Positions 9,638 through 22,242 of a DNA stretch of 64,000 nt are shown in pieces; the stretch's first letter is position 1, and each line of letters opens with the position of its first letter. Location: contig JAKCOZ010000644.1 in NCBI GenBank assembly GCA_022605955.1, positions 39,325-103,324 of the forward strand. Direction: 5' to 3'. The notes below the pieces were generated by a model, which saw only the letters and a program-made list of their open reading frames with translations, searched no databases and was not told the origin of the DNA. The DNA is from Rallus limicola (lineage: Eukaryota > Chordata > Aves > Gruiformes > Rallidae). The translations under genes and the position numbers were made by a program.

Positions 9638-12526
9638 ATGTTTTGAACTGCAGTCTGCTAGGGCCGAGAAAAGCACCGTAGGAGGTTCCAGGCATGTTCC
9701 CTCTTTCCAGGCAAAGGAAAAGGCTGAGAGCCAAAGTGACAGGGTCTGCTCGTGTGTCCTGTTAGGAGGTTTCAGACAAGCTATGCCTTTCAGGCCTAGC
9801 TTCTTTACTTTGGGAGTTATTGCTGGACGTTTAGCATGTTTTGAACTGCAGTCTGCTAGGGCCGAGAAAAGCACCGTAGGAGGTTCCAGGCATGTTCCCT
9901 CTTTCCAGGCAAAGGAAAAGGCTGAGAGCCAAAGTGACAGGGGCTGCTCGTGTGTCCTGTTAGGAGGTTTCAGACAAGCTATGCCTTTCAGGCCTAGCTT
10001 CTTTACTTTGGGAGTTATTGCTGGACGTTTAGCATGTTTTGAACTGCAGTCTGCTAGGGCCGAGAAAAGCACCGTAGGAGGTTCCAGGCATGTTCCCTCT
10101 TTCCAGGCAAAAGAAAAGGCTGAGAGCCAAAGTGACAGGGGCTGCTCGTGTGTCCTGTTAGGAGGTTTCAGACAAGCTATGCCTTTCAGGCCTAGCTTCT
10201 TTACTTTGGGAGTTATTGCTGGACGTTTAGCATGTTTTGAACTGCAGTCTGCTAGGGCCGAGAAAAGCACCGTAGGAGGTTCCAGGCATTTTCCCTCTTT
10301 CCAGGCAAAGGAAAAGGCTGAGAGCAAAAGTGACAGGGGCTGCTCGTGTGTCCTGTTAGGAGGTTTCAGACAAGCTATGCCTTTCAGGCCTAGCTTCTTT
10401 ACTTTGGGAGTTATTGCTTGACTTTTAGCATGTTTTGAACTGCAGTCTGCTAGGGCCGAGAAAAGCACCGTAGGAGGTTCCAGGCATGTTCCCTCTTTCC
10501 AGGCAAAGGAAAAGGCTGAGAGCCAAAGTGACAGGGTCTGCTCGTGTGTCCTGTTAGGAGGTTTCAGACAAGCTATGCCTTTCAGGCCTAGCTTCTTTAC
10601 TTTGGGAGTTATTGCTGGACTTTTAGCATGTTTTGAACTGCAGTCTGCTAGGGCCGAGAAAAGCACCGTAGGAGGTTCCAGGCATGTTCCCTCTTTCCAG
10701 GCAAAGGAAAAGGCTGAGAGCCAAAGTGACAGGGTCTGCTCGTGTGTCCTGTTAGGAGGTTTCAGACAAGCTATGCCTTTCAGGCCTAGCTTCTTTACTT
10801 TGGGAGTTATTGCTGGACGTTTAGCATGTTTTGAACTGCAGTCTGCTAGGGCCGAGAAAAGCACCGTAGGAGGTTCCAGGCATGTTCCCTCTTTCCAGGC
10901 AAAGGAAAAGGCTGAGAGCCAAAGTGACAGGGGCTGCTCGTGTGTCCTGTTAGGAGGTTTCAGACAAGCTATGCCTTTCAGGCCTAGCTTCTTTACTTTG
11001 GGAGTTATTGCTGGACGTTTAGCATGTTTTGAACTGCAGTCTGCTAGGGCCGAGAAAAGCACCGTAGGAGGTTCCAGGCATGTTCCCTCTTTCCAGGCAA
11101 AAGAAAAGGCTGAGAGCCAAAGTGACAGGGGCTGCTCGTGTGTCCTGTTAGGAGGTTTCAGACAAGCTATGCCTTTCAGGCCTCGCTTCTTTACTTTGGG
11201 AGTTATTGCTGGACGTTTAGCATGTTTTGAACTGCAGTCTGCTAGGGCCGAGAAAAGCACCGTAGGAGGTTCCAGGCATGTTCCCTCTTTCCAGGCAAAG
11301 GAAAAAGCTGAGAGCCACAGTGACAGGGTCTGCTCGTGTGTCCTCTTAGGAGGTTTCAGACAAGCTATGCCTTTCAGGCCTAGCTTCTTTACTTTGGGAG
11401 TTATTGCTGGACGTTTAGCATGTTTTGAGCTGCAGTCTGCTAGGGCCGAGAAAAGCACCGTAGGAGGTTCCAGGCATGTTCCCTCTTTCCAGGCAAAGGA
11501 AAAGGCTGAGAGCCAAAGTGACAGGGTCTGCTCGTGTGTCCTGTTAGGAGGTTTCAGACAAGCTATGCCTTTCATGCCTAGCTTCTTTACTTTGGGAGTT
11601 ATTGCTGGACGTTTAGCATGTTTTGAACTGCAGTCTGCTAGGGCCGAGAAAAGCACCGTAGGAGGTTCCAGGCATGTTCCCTCTTTCCAGGCAAAGGAAA
11701 AGGCTGAGAGCCAAAGTGACAGGGTCTGCTCGTGTGTCCTGTTAGGAGGTTTCAGACAAGCTATGCCTTTCAGGCCTAGCTTCTTTACTTTGGGAGTTAT
11801 TGCTGGACGTTTAGCATGTTTTGAACTGCAGTCTGCTAGGGCCGAAAAAAGCACCGTAGGAGGTTCCAGGCATGTTCCCTCTTTCCAGGCAAAGGAAAAG
11901 GCTGAGAGCCAAAGTGACAGGGTCTGCTCGTGTGTCCTGTTAGGAGGTTTCAGACAAGCTATGCCTTTCAGGCCTAGCTTCTTTACTTTGGGAGTTATTG
12001 CTGGACGTTTAGCATGTTTTGAACTGCAGTCTGCTAGGGCCGAGAAAAGCACCGTAGGAGGTTCCAGGCATGTTCCCTCTTTCCAGGCAAAGGAAAAGGC
12101 TGAGAGCCAAAGTGACAGGGTCTGCTTGTGTGTCCTGTTAGGAGGTTTCAGACAAGCTATGCCTTTCATGCCTAGCTTCTTTACTTTGGGAGTTATTGCT
12201 GGACGTTTAGCATGTTTTGAGCTGCAGTCTGCTAGGGCCGAGAAAAGCACCGTAGGAGGTTCCAGGCATGTTCCCTCTTTCCAGGCAAAGGAAAAGGCTG
12301 AGAGCCAAAGTGACAGGGTCTGCTCGTGTGTCCTCTTAGGAGGTTTCAGACAAGCTATGCCTTTCAGGCCTAGCTTCTTTACTTTGGGAGTTATTGCTGG
12401 ACGTTTAGCATGTTTTGAACTGCAGTCTGCTAGGGCCGAGAAAAGCACCGTAGGAGGTTCCAGGCATGTTCCCTCTTTCCAGGCAAAGGAAAAGGCTGAG
12501 AGCCAAAGTGACAGGGTCTGCTCGTG

Positions 12527-12597
12527 TGTCCTGTTAGGAGGTTTCAGAAAAGCTATGCTATTCAGGCCTAGCTTGTCTGAAACCTCCTAACAGGACA
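12527..12597. repeat. Palindromic junction 8 (class D)
   Basis: Same variant arm, spacer and downstream bases as junction 7, 3,413 bp away (17 monomers + 47), so it was copied together with the block rather than formed anew. Confidence 0.93.
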
Positions 12598-13023
12598 ACC
12601 TATGCCTTTCATGCCTAGCTTCTTTACTTTGGGAGTTATTGCTGGACATTTAGCATGTTTTGAACTGCAGTCTGCTAGGGCCGAGAAAAGCACCGTAGTA
12701 GGTTCCAGGCATGTTCCCTCTTTCCAGGCAAAGGAAATGGCTGAGAGCCAAAGTGACAGGGGCTGCTCGTGTATCCTGTTAGGAGGTTTCAGACAAGCTA
12801 TGCCTTTCAGGCCTAGCTTCTTTACTTTGGGAGTTATTGCTGGACGTTTAGCATGTTTTGAACTGCAGTCTGCTAGGGCCGAGAAAAGCACCGTAGGAGG
12901 TTCCAGGCATGTTCCCTCTTTCCAGGCAAAGGAAAAGGCTGAGAGCCAAAGTGACAGGGTCTGCTCGTGTGTCCTGTTAGGAGGTTTCAGACAAGCTATG
13001 CCTTTCAGGCCTAGCTTCTTTAC

Positions 13024-13050
13024 TTTGGCAGTTATTGCTTGACGTTTTGC
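13024..13050 (+). repeat. Triple-variant marker in higher-order repeat D, copy 2
   Basis: Same three substitutions, 3,413 bp after copy 1, third monomer of the 22-monomer block. Confidence 0.92.
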
Positions 13051-16000
13051 ATGTTTTGAACTGCAGTCTGCTAGGGCCGAGAAAAGCACCGTAGGAGGTT
13101 CCAGGCATGTTCCCTCTTTCCAGGCAAAGGAAAAGGCTGAGAGCCAAAGTGACAGGGTCTGCTCGTGTGTCCTGTTAGGAGGTTTCAGACAAGCTATGCC
13201 TTTCAGGCCTAGCTTCTTTACTTTGGGAGTTATTGCTGGACGTTTAGCATGTTTTGAACTGCAGTCTGCTAGGGCCGAGAAAAGCACCGTAGGAGGTTCC
13301 AGGCATGTTCCCTCTTTCCAGGCAAAGGAAAAGGCTGAGAGCCAAAGTGACAGGGGCTGCTCGTGTGTCCTGTTAGGAGGTTTCAGACAAGCTATGCCTT
13401 TCAGGCCTAGCTTCTTTACTTTGGGAGTTATTGCTGGACGTTTAGCATGTTTTGAACTGCAGTCTGCTAGGGCCGAGAAAAGCACCGTAGGAGGTTCCAG
13501 GCATGTTCCCTCTTTCCAGGCAAAAGAAAAGGCTGAGAGCCAAAGTGACAGGGGCTGCTCGTGTGTCCTGTTAGGAGGTTTCAGACAAGCTATGCCTTTC
13601 AGGCCTAGCTTCTTTACTTTGGGAGTTATTGCTGGACGTTTAGCATGTTTTGAACTGCAGTCTGCTAGGGCCGAGAAAAGCACCGTAGGAGGTTCCAGGC
13701 ATGTTCCCTCTTTCCAGGCAAAGGAAAAGGCTGAGAGCAAAAGTGACAGGGGCTGCTCGTGTGTCCTGTTAGGAGGTTTCAGACAAGCTATGCCTTTCAG
13801 GCCTAGCTTCTTTACTTTGGGAGTTATTGCTGGACGTTTAGCATGTTTTGAACTGCAGTCTGCTAGGGCCGAGAAAAGCACCGTAGGAGGTTCCAGGCAT
13901 GTTCCCTCTTTCCAGGCAAAGGAAAAGGCTGAGAGCCAAAGTGACAGAGGCTGCTCATGTGTCCTGTTAGGAGGTTTCAGACAAGCTATGCCTTTCAGGC
14001 CTAGCTTCTTTACTTTGGGAGTTATTGCTGGACGTTTAGCATGTTTTGAACTGCAGTCTGCTAGGGCCGAGAAAAGCACCGTACGAGGTTCCAGGCATGT
14101 TCCCTCTTTCCAGGCAAAGGAAAAGGCTGAGAGCCAAAGTGACAGGGGCTGCTCGTGTGTCCTGTTAGGAGGTTTCAGACAAGCTATGCCTTTCAGGCCT
14201 AGCTTCTTTACTTTGGGAGTTATTGCTGGACGTTTAGCATGTTTTGAACTGCAGTCTGCTAGGGCCGAGAAAAGCACCGTAGGAGGTTCCAGGCATGTTC
14301 CCTCTATCCAGGCAAAGGAAAAGGCTGAGAGCCAAAGTGACAGGGGCTGCTCGTGTGTCCTGTTAGGAGGTTTCAGACAAGCTATGCCTTTCAGGCCTAG
14401 CTTCTTAGCTTTGGGAGTTATTGCTGGACTTTTAGCATGTTTTGAACTGCAGTCTGCTAGGGCCGAGAAAAGCACCGTAGGAGGTTCCAGGCATGTTCCC
14501 TCTTTCCAGGCAAAGGAAAAGGCTGAGAGCCAAAGTGACAGGGTCTGCTCGTGTGTCCTGTTAGGAGGTTTCAGACAAGCTATGCCTTTCAGGCCTAGCT
14601 TCTTTACTTTGGGAGTTATTGCTGGACGTTTAGCATGTTTTGAACTGCAGTCTGCTAGGGCCGAGAAAAGCACCGTAGGAGGTTCCAGGCATGTTCCCTC
14701 TTTCCAGGCAAAGGAAAAGGCTGAGAGCCAAAGTGACAGGGGCTGCTCGTGTGTCCTGTTAGGAGGTTTCAGACAAGCTATGCCTTTCAGGCCTAGCTTC
14801 TTTACTTTGGGAGTTATTGCTGGACGTTTAGCATGTTTTGAACTGCAGTCTGCTAGGGCCGAGAAAAGCACCGTAGGAGGTTCCAGGCATGTTCCCTCTT
14901 TCCAGGCAAAAGAAAAGGCTGAGAGCCAAAGTGACAGGGGCTGCTCGTGTGTCCTGTTAGGAGGTTTCAGACAAGCTATGCCTTTCAGGCCTAGCTTCTT
15001 TACTTTGGGAGTTATTGCTGGACGTTTAGCATGTTTTGAACTGCAGTCTGCTAGGGCCGAGAAAAGCACCGTAGGAGGTTCCAGGCATGTTCCCTCTTTC
15101 CAGGCAAAGGAAAAAGCTGAGAGCCACAGTGACAGGGTCTGCTCGTGTGTCCTCTTAGGAGGTTTCAGACAAGCTATGCCTTTCAGGCCTAGCTTCTTTA
15201 CTTTGGGAGTTATTGCTGGACGTTTAGCATGTTTTGAACTGCAGTCTGCTAGGGCCGAGAAAAGCACCGTAGGAGGTTCCAGGCATGTTCCCTCTTTCCA
15301 GGCAAAGGAAAAGGCTGAGAGCCAAAGTGACAGGGTCTGCTCGTGTGTCCTGTTAGGAGGTTTCAGACAAGCTATGCCTTTCATGCCTAGCTTCTTTACT
15401 TTGGGAGTTATTGCTGGACGTTTAGCATGTTTTGAACTGCAGTCTGCTAGGGCCGAGAAAAGCACCGTAGGAGGTTCCAGGCATGTTCCCTCTTTCCAGG
15501 CAAAGGAAAAGGCTGAGAGCCAAAGTGACAGGGTCTGCTCGTGTGTCCTGTTAGGAGGTTTCAGACAAGCTATGCCTTTCAGGCCTAGCTTCTTTACTTT
15601 GGGAGTTATTGCTGGACGTTTAGCATGTTTTGAACTGCAGTCTGCTAGGGCCGAGAAAAGCACCGTAGGAGGTTCCAGGCATGTTCCCTCTTTCCAGGCA
15701 AAGGAAAAGGCTGAGAGCCAAAGTGACAGGGTCTGCTTGTGTGTCCTGTTAGGAGGTTTCAGACAAGCTATGCCTTTCAGGCCTAGCTTCTTTACTTTGG
15801 GAGTTATTGCTGGACGTTTAGCATGTTTTGAACTGCAGTCTGCTAGGGCCGAGAAAAGCACCGTAGGAGGTTCCAGGCATGTTCCCTCTTTCCAGGCAAA
15901 GGAAAAGGCTGAGAGCCAAAGTGACAGGGTCTGCTTGTGTGTCCTGTTAGGAGGTTTCAGACAAGCTATGCCTTTCATGCCTAGCTTCTTTACTTTGGGA

Positions 16001-16929
16001 GTTATTGCTGGACGTTTAGCATGTTTTGAGCTGCAGTCTGCTAGGGCCGAGAAAAGCACCGTAGGAGGTTCCAGGCATGTTCCCTCTTTCCAGGCAAAGG
16101 AAAAGGCTGAGAGCCAAAGTGACAGGGTCTGCTCGTGTGTCCTCTTAGGAGGTTTCAGACAAGCTATGCCTTTCAGGCCTAGCTTCTTTACTTTGGGAGT
16201 TATTGCTGGACGTTTAGCATGTTTTGAACTGCAGTCTGCTAGGGCCGAGAAAAGCACCGTAGGAGGTTCCAGGCATGTTCCCTCTTTCCAGGCAAAGGAA
16301 AAGGCTGAGAGCCAAAGTGACAGGGTCTGCTCGTGTGTCCTGTTAGGAGGTTTCAGACAAGCTATGCCTTTCAGGCCTAGCTTCTTTACTTTGGGAGTTA
16401 TTGCTGGACGTTTAGCATGTTTTGAACTGCAGTCTGCTAGGGCCGAGAAAAGCACCGTAGGAGGTTCCAGGCATGTTCCCTCTTTCCAGGCAAAGGAAAA
16501 GGCTGAGAGCCAAAGTGACAGGGTCTGCTCGTGTGTACTGTTAGGAGGTTTCAGACAAGCTATGCCTTTCAGGCCTAGCTTCTTTACTTTGGGAGTTATT
16601 GCTGGACGTTTAGCATGTTTTGAACTGCAGTCTGCTAGGGCCGAGAAAAGCACCGTAGGAGGTTCCAGGCATGTTCCCTCTTTCCAGGCAAAGGAAAAGG
16701 CTGAGAGCCAAAGTGACAGGGTCTGCTCGTGTGTCCTGTTAGGAGGTTTCAGACAAGCTATGCCTTTCAGGCCTAGCTTCTTTACTTTGGGAGTTATTGC
16801 TGGACGTTTAGCATGTTTTGAACTGCAGTCTGCTAGGGCCGAGAAAAGCACCGTAGGAGGTTCCAGGCATGTTCCCTCTTTCCAGGCAAAGGAAAAGGCT
16901 GAGAGCCAAAGTGACAGGGTCTGCTCGTG

Positions 16930-17000
16930 TGTCCTGTTAGGAGGTTTCAGACAAGCTATGCCTTTCAGGCCTAGCTTGTCTGAAACCTCCTAACAGGACA
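16930..17000. repeat. Palindromic junction 9 (class A, direct spacer)
   Basis: Perfect arms and direct spacer, followed by a consensus caggcct monomer. It closes the 22-monomer D block. Confidence 0.95.
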
Positions 17001-17004
17001 AGCT

Positions 17005-17447
17005 ATGCCTTTCAGGCCTAGCTTCTTTACTTTGGGAGTTATTGCTGGACGTTTAGCATGTTTTGAACTGCAGTCTGCTAGGGCCGAGAAAAGCACCGTA
17101 GGAGGTTCCAGGCATGTTCCCTCTTTCCAGGCAAAGGAAAAGGCTGAGAGCCAAAGTGACAGGGTCTGCTCGTGTGTCCTGTTAGGAGGTTTCAGACAAG
17201 CTATGCCTTTCAGGCCTAGCTTCTTTACTTTGGGAGTTATTGCTGGACGTTTAGCATGTTTTGAACTGCAGTCTGCTAGGGCCGAGAAAAGCACCGTAGG
17301 AGGTTCCAGGCATGTTCCCTCTTTCCAGGCAAAGTAAAAGGCTGAGAGCCAAAGTGACAGGGTCTGCTCGTGTGTCCTGTTAGGAGGTTTCAGAAAAGCT
17401 ATGCTATTCAGGCCTAGCTTGTCTGAAACCTCCTAACAGGACAACCT
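17005..17447 (+). repeat. 2-monomer remnant between junctions (443 bp)
   Basis: Two monomers and one insert separate a class A junction from a class D junction. The second monomer has caaagtaaaagg, a change that creates an in-frame TAA ending at 17337 in the otherwise open frame. The short block may be a deletion remnant of a longer unit. Confidence 0.88.
17373..17443. repeat. Palindromic junction 10 (class D)
   Basis: cagaaaagct arm and ctatt spacer variant, followed by aacctatg and catgcct. It lies only 443 bp (2 monomers + 47) after junction 9. Confidence 0.93.
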
Positions 17448-17869
17448 ATGCCTTTCATGCCTAGCTTCTTTACTTTGGGAGTTATTGCTGGACATTTAGC
17501 ATGTTTTGAACTGCAGTCTGCTAGGGCCGAGAAAAGCACCGTAGTAGGTTCCAGGCATGTTCCCTCTTTCCAGGCAAAGGAAATGGCTGAGAGCCAAAGT
17601 GACAGGGGCTGCTCGTGTATCCTGTTAGGAGGTTTCAGACAAGCTATGCCTTTCAGGCCTAGCTTCTTTACTTTGGGAGTTATTGCTGGACGTTTAGCAT
17701 GTTTTGAACTGCAGTCTGCTAGGGCCGAGAAAAGCACCGTAGGAGGTTCCAGGCATGTTCCCTCTTTCCAGGCAAAGGAAAAGGCTGAGAGCCAAAGTGA
17801 CAGGGTCTGCTCGTGTGTCCTGTTAGGAGGTTTCAGACAAGCTATGCCTTTCAGGCCTAGCTTCTTTAC

Positions 17870-17896
17870 TTTGGCAGTTATTGCTTGACGTTTTGC
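17870..17896 (+). repeat. Triple-variant marker in higher-order repeat D, copy 3
   Basis: Same three substitutions, third monomer of the 24-monomer block, 4,846 bp after copy 2. Confidence 0.92.
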
Positions 17897-20800
17897 ATGT
17901 TTTGAACTGCAGTCTGCTAGGGCCGAGAAAAGCACCGTAGGAGGTTCCAGGCATGTTCCCTCTTTCCAGGCAAAGGAAAAGGCTGAGAGCCAAAGTGACA
18001 GGGTCTGCTCGTGTGTCCTGTTAGGAGGTTTCAGACAAGCTATGCCTTTCAGGCCTAGCTTCTTTACTTTGGGAGTTATTGCTGGACGTTTAGCATGTTT
18101 TGAACTGCAGTCTGCTAGGGCCGAGAAAAGCACCGTAGGAGGTTCCAGGCATGTTCCCTCTTTCCAGGCAAAAGAAAAGGCTGAGAGCCAAAGTGACAGG
18201 GGCTGCTCGTGTGTCCTGTTAGGAGGTTTCAGACAAGCTATGCCTTTCAGGCCTAGCTTCTTTACTTTGGGAGTTATTGCTGGACGTTTAGCATGTTTTG
18301 AACTGCAGTCTGCTAGGGCCGAGAAAAGCACCGTAGGAGGTTCCAGGCATGTTCCCTCTTTCCAGGCAAAGGAAAAGGCTGAGAGCAAAAGTGACAGGGG
18401 CTGCTCGTGTGTCCTGTTAGGAGGTTTCAGACAAGCTATGCCTTTCAGGCCTAGCTTCTTTACTTTGGGAGTTATTGCTGGACGTTTAGCATGTTTTGAA
18501 CTGCAGTCTGCTAGGGCCGAGAAAAGCACCGTAGGAGGTTCCAGGCATGTTCCCTCTTTCCAGGCAAAGGAAAAGGCTGAGAGCCAAAGTGACAGGGGCT
18601 GCTCGTGTGTCCTGTTAGGAGGTTTCAGACAAGCTATGCCTTTCAGGCCTAGCTTCTTTACTTTGGGAGTTATTGCTGGACGTTTAGCATGTTTTGAACT
18701 GCAGTCTGCTAGGGCCGAGAAAAGCACCGTAGGAGGTTCCAGGCATGTTCCCTCTTTCCAGGCAAAGGAAAAGGCTGAGAGCAAAAGTGACAGGGGCTGC
18801 TCGTGTGTCCTGTTAGGAGGTTTCAGACAAGCTATGCCTTTCAGGCCTAGCTTCTTTACTTTGGGAGTTATTGCTGGACGTTTAGCATGTTTTGAACTGC
18901 AGTCTGCTAGGGCCGAGAAAAGCACCGTAGGAGGTTCCAGGCATGTTCCCTCTTTCCAGGCAAAGGAAAAGGCTGAGAGCCAAAGTGACAGAGGCTGCTC
19001 ATGTGTCCTGTTAGGAGGTTTCAGACAAGCTATGCCTTTCAGGCCTAGCTTCTTTACTTTGGGAGTTATTGCTGGACGTTTAGCATGTTTTGAACTGCAG
19101 TCTGCTAGGGCCGAGAAAAGCACCGTACGAGGTTCCAGGCATGTTCCCTCTTTCCAGGCAAAGGAAAAGGCTGAGAGCCAAAGTGACAGGGGCTGCTCGT
19201 GTGTCCTGTTAGGAGGTTTCAGACAAGCTATGCCTTTCAGGCCTAGCTTCTTTACTTTGGGAGTTATTGCTGGACGTTTAGCATGTTTTGAACTGCAGTC
19301 TGCTAGGGCCGAGAAAAGCACCGTAGGAGGTTCCAGGCATGTTCCCTCTATCCAGGCAAAGGAAAAGGCTGAGAGCCAAAGTGACAGGGTCTGCTCGTGT
19401 GTCCTGTTAGGAGGTTTCAGACAAGCTATGCCTTTCAGGCCTAGCTTCTTAGCTTTGGGAGTTATTGCTGGACTTTTAGCATGTTTTGAACTGCAGTCTG
19501 CTAGGGCCGAGAAAAGCACCGTAGGAGGTTCCAGGCATGTTCCCTCTTTCCAGGCAAAGGAAAAGGCTGAGAGCCAAAGTGACAGGGTCTGCTCGTGTGT
19601 CCTGTTAGGAGGTTTCAGACAAGCTATGCCTTTCAGGCCTAGCTTCTTTACTTTGGGAGTTATTGCTGGACGTTTAGCATGTTTTGAACTGCAGTCTGCT
19701 AGGGCCGAGAAAAGCACCGTAGGAGGTTCCAGGCATGTTCCCTCTTTCCAGGCAAAGGAAAAGGCTGAGAGCCAAAGTGACAGGGGCTGCTCGTGTGTCC
19801 TGTTAGGAGGTTTCAGACAAGCTATGCCTTTCAGGCCTAGCTTCTTTACTTTGGGAGTTATTGCTGGACGTTTAGCATGTTTTGAACTGCAGTCTGCTAG
19901 GGCCGAGAAAAGCACCGTAGGAGGTTCCAGGCATGTTCCCTCTTTCCAGGCAAAAGAAAAGGCTGAGAGCCAAAGTGACAGGGGCTGCTCGTGTGTCCTG
20001 TTAGGAGGTTTCAGACAAGCTATGCCTTTCAGGCCTAGCTTCTTTACTTTGGGAGTTATTGCTGGACGTTTAGCATGTTTTGAACTGCAGTCTGCTAGGG
20101 CCGAGAAAAGCACCGTAGGAGGTTCCAGGCATGTTCCCTCTTTCCAGGCAAAGGAAAAAGCTGAGAGCCACAGTGACAGGGTCTGCTCGTGTGTCCTCTT
20201 AGGAGGTTTCAGACAAGCTATGCCTTTCAGGCCTAGCTTCTTTACTTTGGGAGTTATTGCTGGACGTTTAGCATGTTTTGAACTGCAGTCTGCTAGGGCC
20301 GAGAAAAGCACCGTAGGAGGTTCCAGGCATGTTCCCTCTTTCCAGGCAAAGGAAAAGGCTGAGAGCCAAAGTGACAGGGTCTGCTCGTGTGTCCTGTTAG
20401 GAGGTTTCAGACAAGCTATGCCTTTCATGCCTAGCTTCTTTACTTTGGGATTTATTGCTGGACGTTTAGCATGTTTTGAACTGCAGTCTGCTAGGGCCGA
20501 GAAAAGCACCGTAGGAGGTTCCAGGCATGTTCCCTCTTTCCAGGCAAAGGAAAAGGCTGAGAGCCAAAGTGACAGGGTCTGCTCGTGTGTCCTGTTAGGA
20601 GGTTTCAGACAAGCTATGCCTTTCAGGCCTAGCTTCTTTACTTTGGGAGTTATTGCTGGACGTTTAGCATGTTTTGAACTGCAGTCTGCTAGGGCCGAGA
20701 AAAGCACCGTAGGAGGTTCCAGGCATGTTCCCTCTTTCCAGGCAAAGGAAAAGGCTGAGAGCCAAAGTGACAGGGTCTGCTCGTGTGTCCTGTTAGGAGG

Positions 20801-22171
20801 TTTCAGACAAGCTATGCCTTTCAGGCCTAGCTTCTTTACTTTGGGAGTTATTGCTGGACGTTTAGCATGTTTTGAACTGCAGTCTGCTAGGGCCGAGAAA
20901 AGCACCGTAGGAGGTTCCAGGCATGTTCCCTCTTTCCAGGCAAAGGAAAAGGCTGAGAGCCAAAGTGACAGGGTCTGCTCGTGTGTCCTGTTAGGAGGTT
21001 TCAGACAAGCTATGCCTTTCAGGCCTAGCTTCTTTACTTTGGGAGTTATTGCTGGACGTTTAGCATGTTTTGAACTGCAGTCTGCTAGGGCCGAGAAAAG
21101 CACCGTAGGAGGTTCCAGGCATGTTCCCTCTTTCCAGGCAAAGGAAAAGGCTGAGAGCCAAAGTGACAGGGTCTGCTTGTGTGTCCTGTTAGGAGGTTTC
21201 AGAAAAGGTATGCCTTTCAGGCCTAGCTTCTTTACTTTGGGAGTTATTGCTGGACGTTTAGCATGTTTTGAGCTGCAGTCTGCTAGGGCCGAGAAAAGCA
21301 CCGTAGGAGGTTCCAGGCATGTTCCCTCTTTCCAGGCAAAGGAAAAGGCTGAGAGCCAAAGTGACAGGGTCTGCTCGTGTGTCCTCTTAGGAGGTTTCAG
21401 ACAAGCTATGCCTTTCAGGCCTAGCTTCTTTACTTTGGGAGTTATTGCTGGACGTTTAGCATGTTTTGAACTGCAGTCTGCTAGGGCCGAGAAAAGCACC
21501 GTAGGAGGTTCCAGGCATGTTCCCTCTTTCCAGGCAAAGGAAAAGGCTGAGAGCCAAAGTGACAGGGTCTGCTCGTGTGTCCTGTTAGGAGGTTTCAGAC
21601 AAGCTATGCCTTTCAGGCCTAGCTTCTTTACTTTGGGAGTTATTGCTGGACGTTTAGCATGTTTTGAACTGCAGTCTGCTAGGGCCGAGAAAAGCACCGT
21701 AGGAGGTTCCAGGCATGTTCCCTCTTTCCAGGCAAAGGAAAAGGCTGAGAGCCAAAGTGACAGGGTCTGCTCGTGTGTCCTGTTAGGAGGTTTCAGACAA
21801 GCTATGCCTTTCAGGCCTAGCTTCTTTACTTTGGGAGTTATTGCTGGACGTTTAGCATGTTTTGAACTGCAGTCTGCTAGGGCCGAGAAAAGCACCGTAG
21901 GAGGTTCCAGGCATGTTCCCTCTTTCCAGGCAAAGGAAAAGGCTGAGAGCCAAAGTGACAGGGTCTGCTCGTGTGTCCTGTTAGGAGGTTTCAGACAAGC
22001 TATGCCTTTCAGGCCTAGCTTCTTTACTTTGGGAGTTATTGCTGGACGTTTAGCATGTTTTGAACTGCAGTCTGCTAGGGCCGAGAAAAGCACCGTAGGA
22101 GGTTCCAGGCATGTTCCCTCTTTCCAGGCAAAGGAAAAGGCTGAGAGCCAAAGTGACAGGGTCTGCTCGTG

Positions 22172-22242
22172 TGTCCTGTTAGGAGGTTTCAGACAAGCTA
22201 TGCCTTTCAGGCCTAGCTTGTCTGAAACCTCCTAACAGGACA
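22172..22242. repeat. Palindromic junction 11 (class A, direct spacer)
   Basis: Perfect arms and direct spacer, immediately before the second gaaagggct segment, as junction 2 is before the first. Interval 4,799 bp (24 monomers + 47). Confidence 0.95.

Larger units (their letters stand above)
9189..12601 (+). repeat. Higher-order repeat D, 17-monomer version (3,413 bp)
   Basis: The block starts after a class D junction with aacctatg...catgcct and gacattt. Its marker order is cgtagtagg, then the triple-variant monomer at 9611-9637, then gacttttagc, aaaagaaa, cacagtgac, catgcct, tgcttgtgtg and gagctgcag, and it closes with another class D junction. The same order recurs in longer form in the following blocks, so this looks like a version lacking several internal monomers. 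It has seventeen monomers plus one insert. Confidence 0.9.
12602..17004 (+). repeat. Higher-order repeat D, 22-monomer version (4,403 bp)
   Basis: Starts with the same markers as the previous block, plus gaaatggct and gtatcctg that it shares with the next D block. It adds monomers carrying cgtacgagg near 14082, ctctatcc near 14304 and cttagcttt near 14404, which the 17-monomer version lacks. It closes with a class A junction rather than class D. Confidence 0.9.
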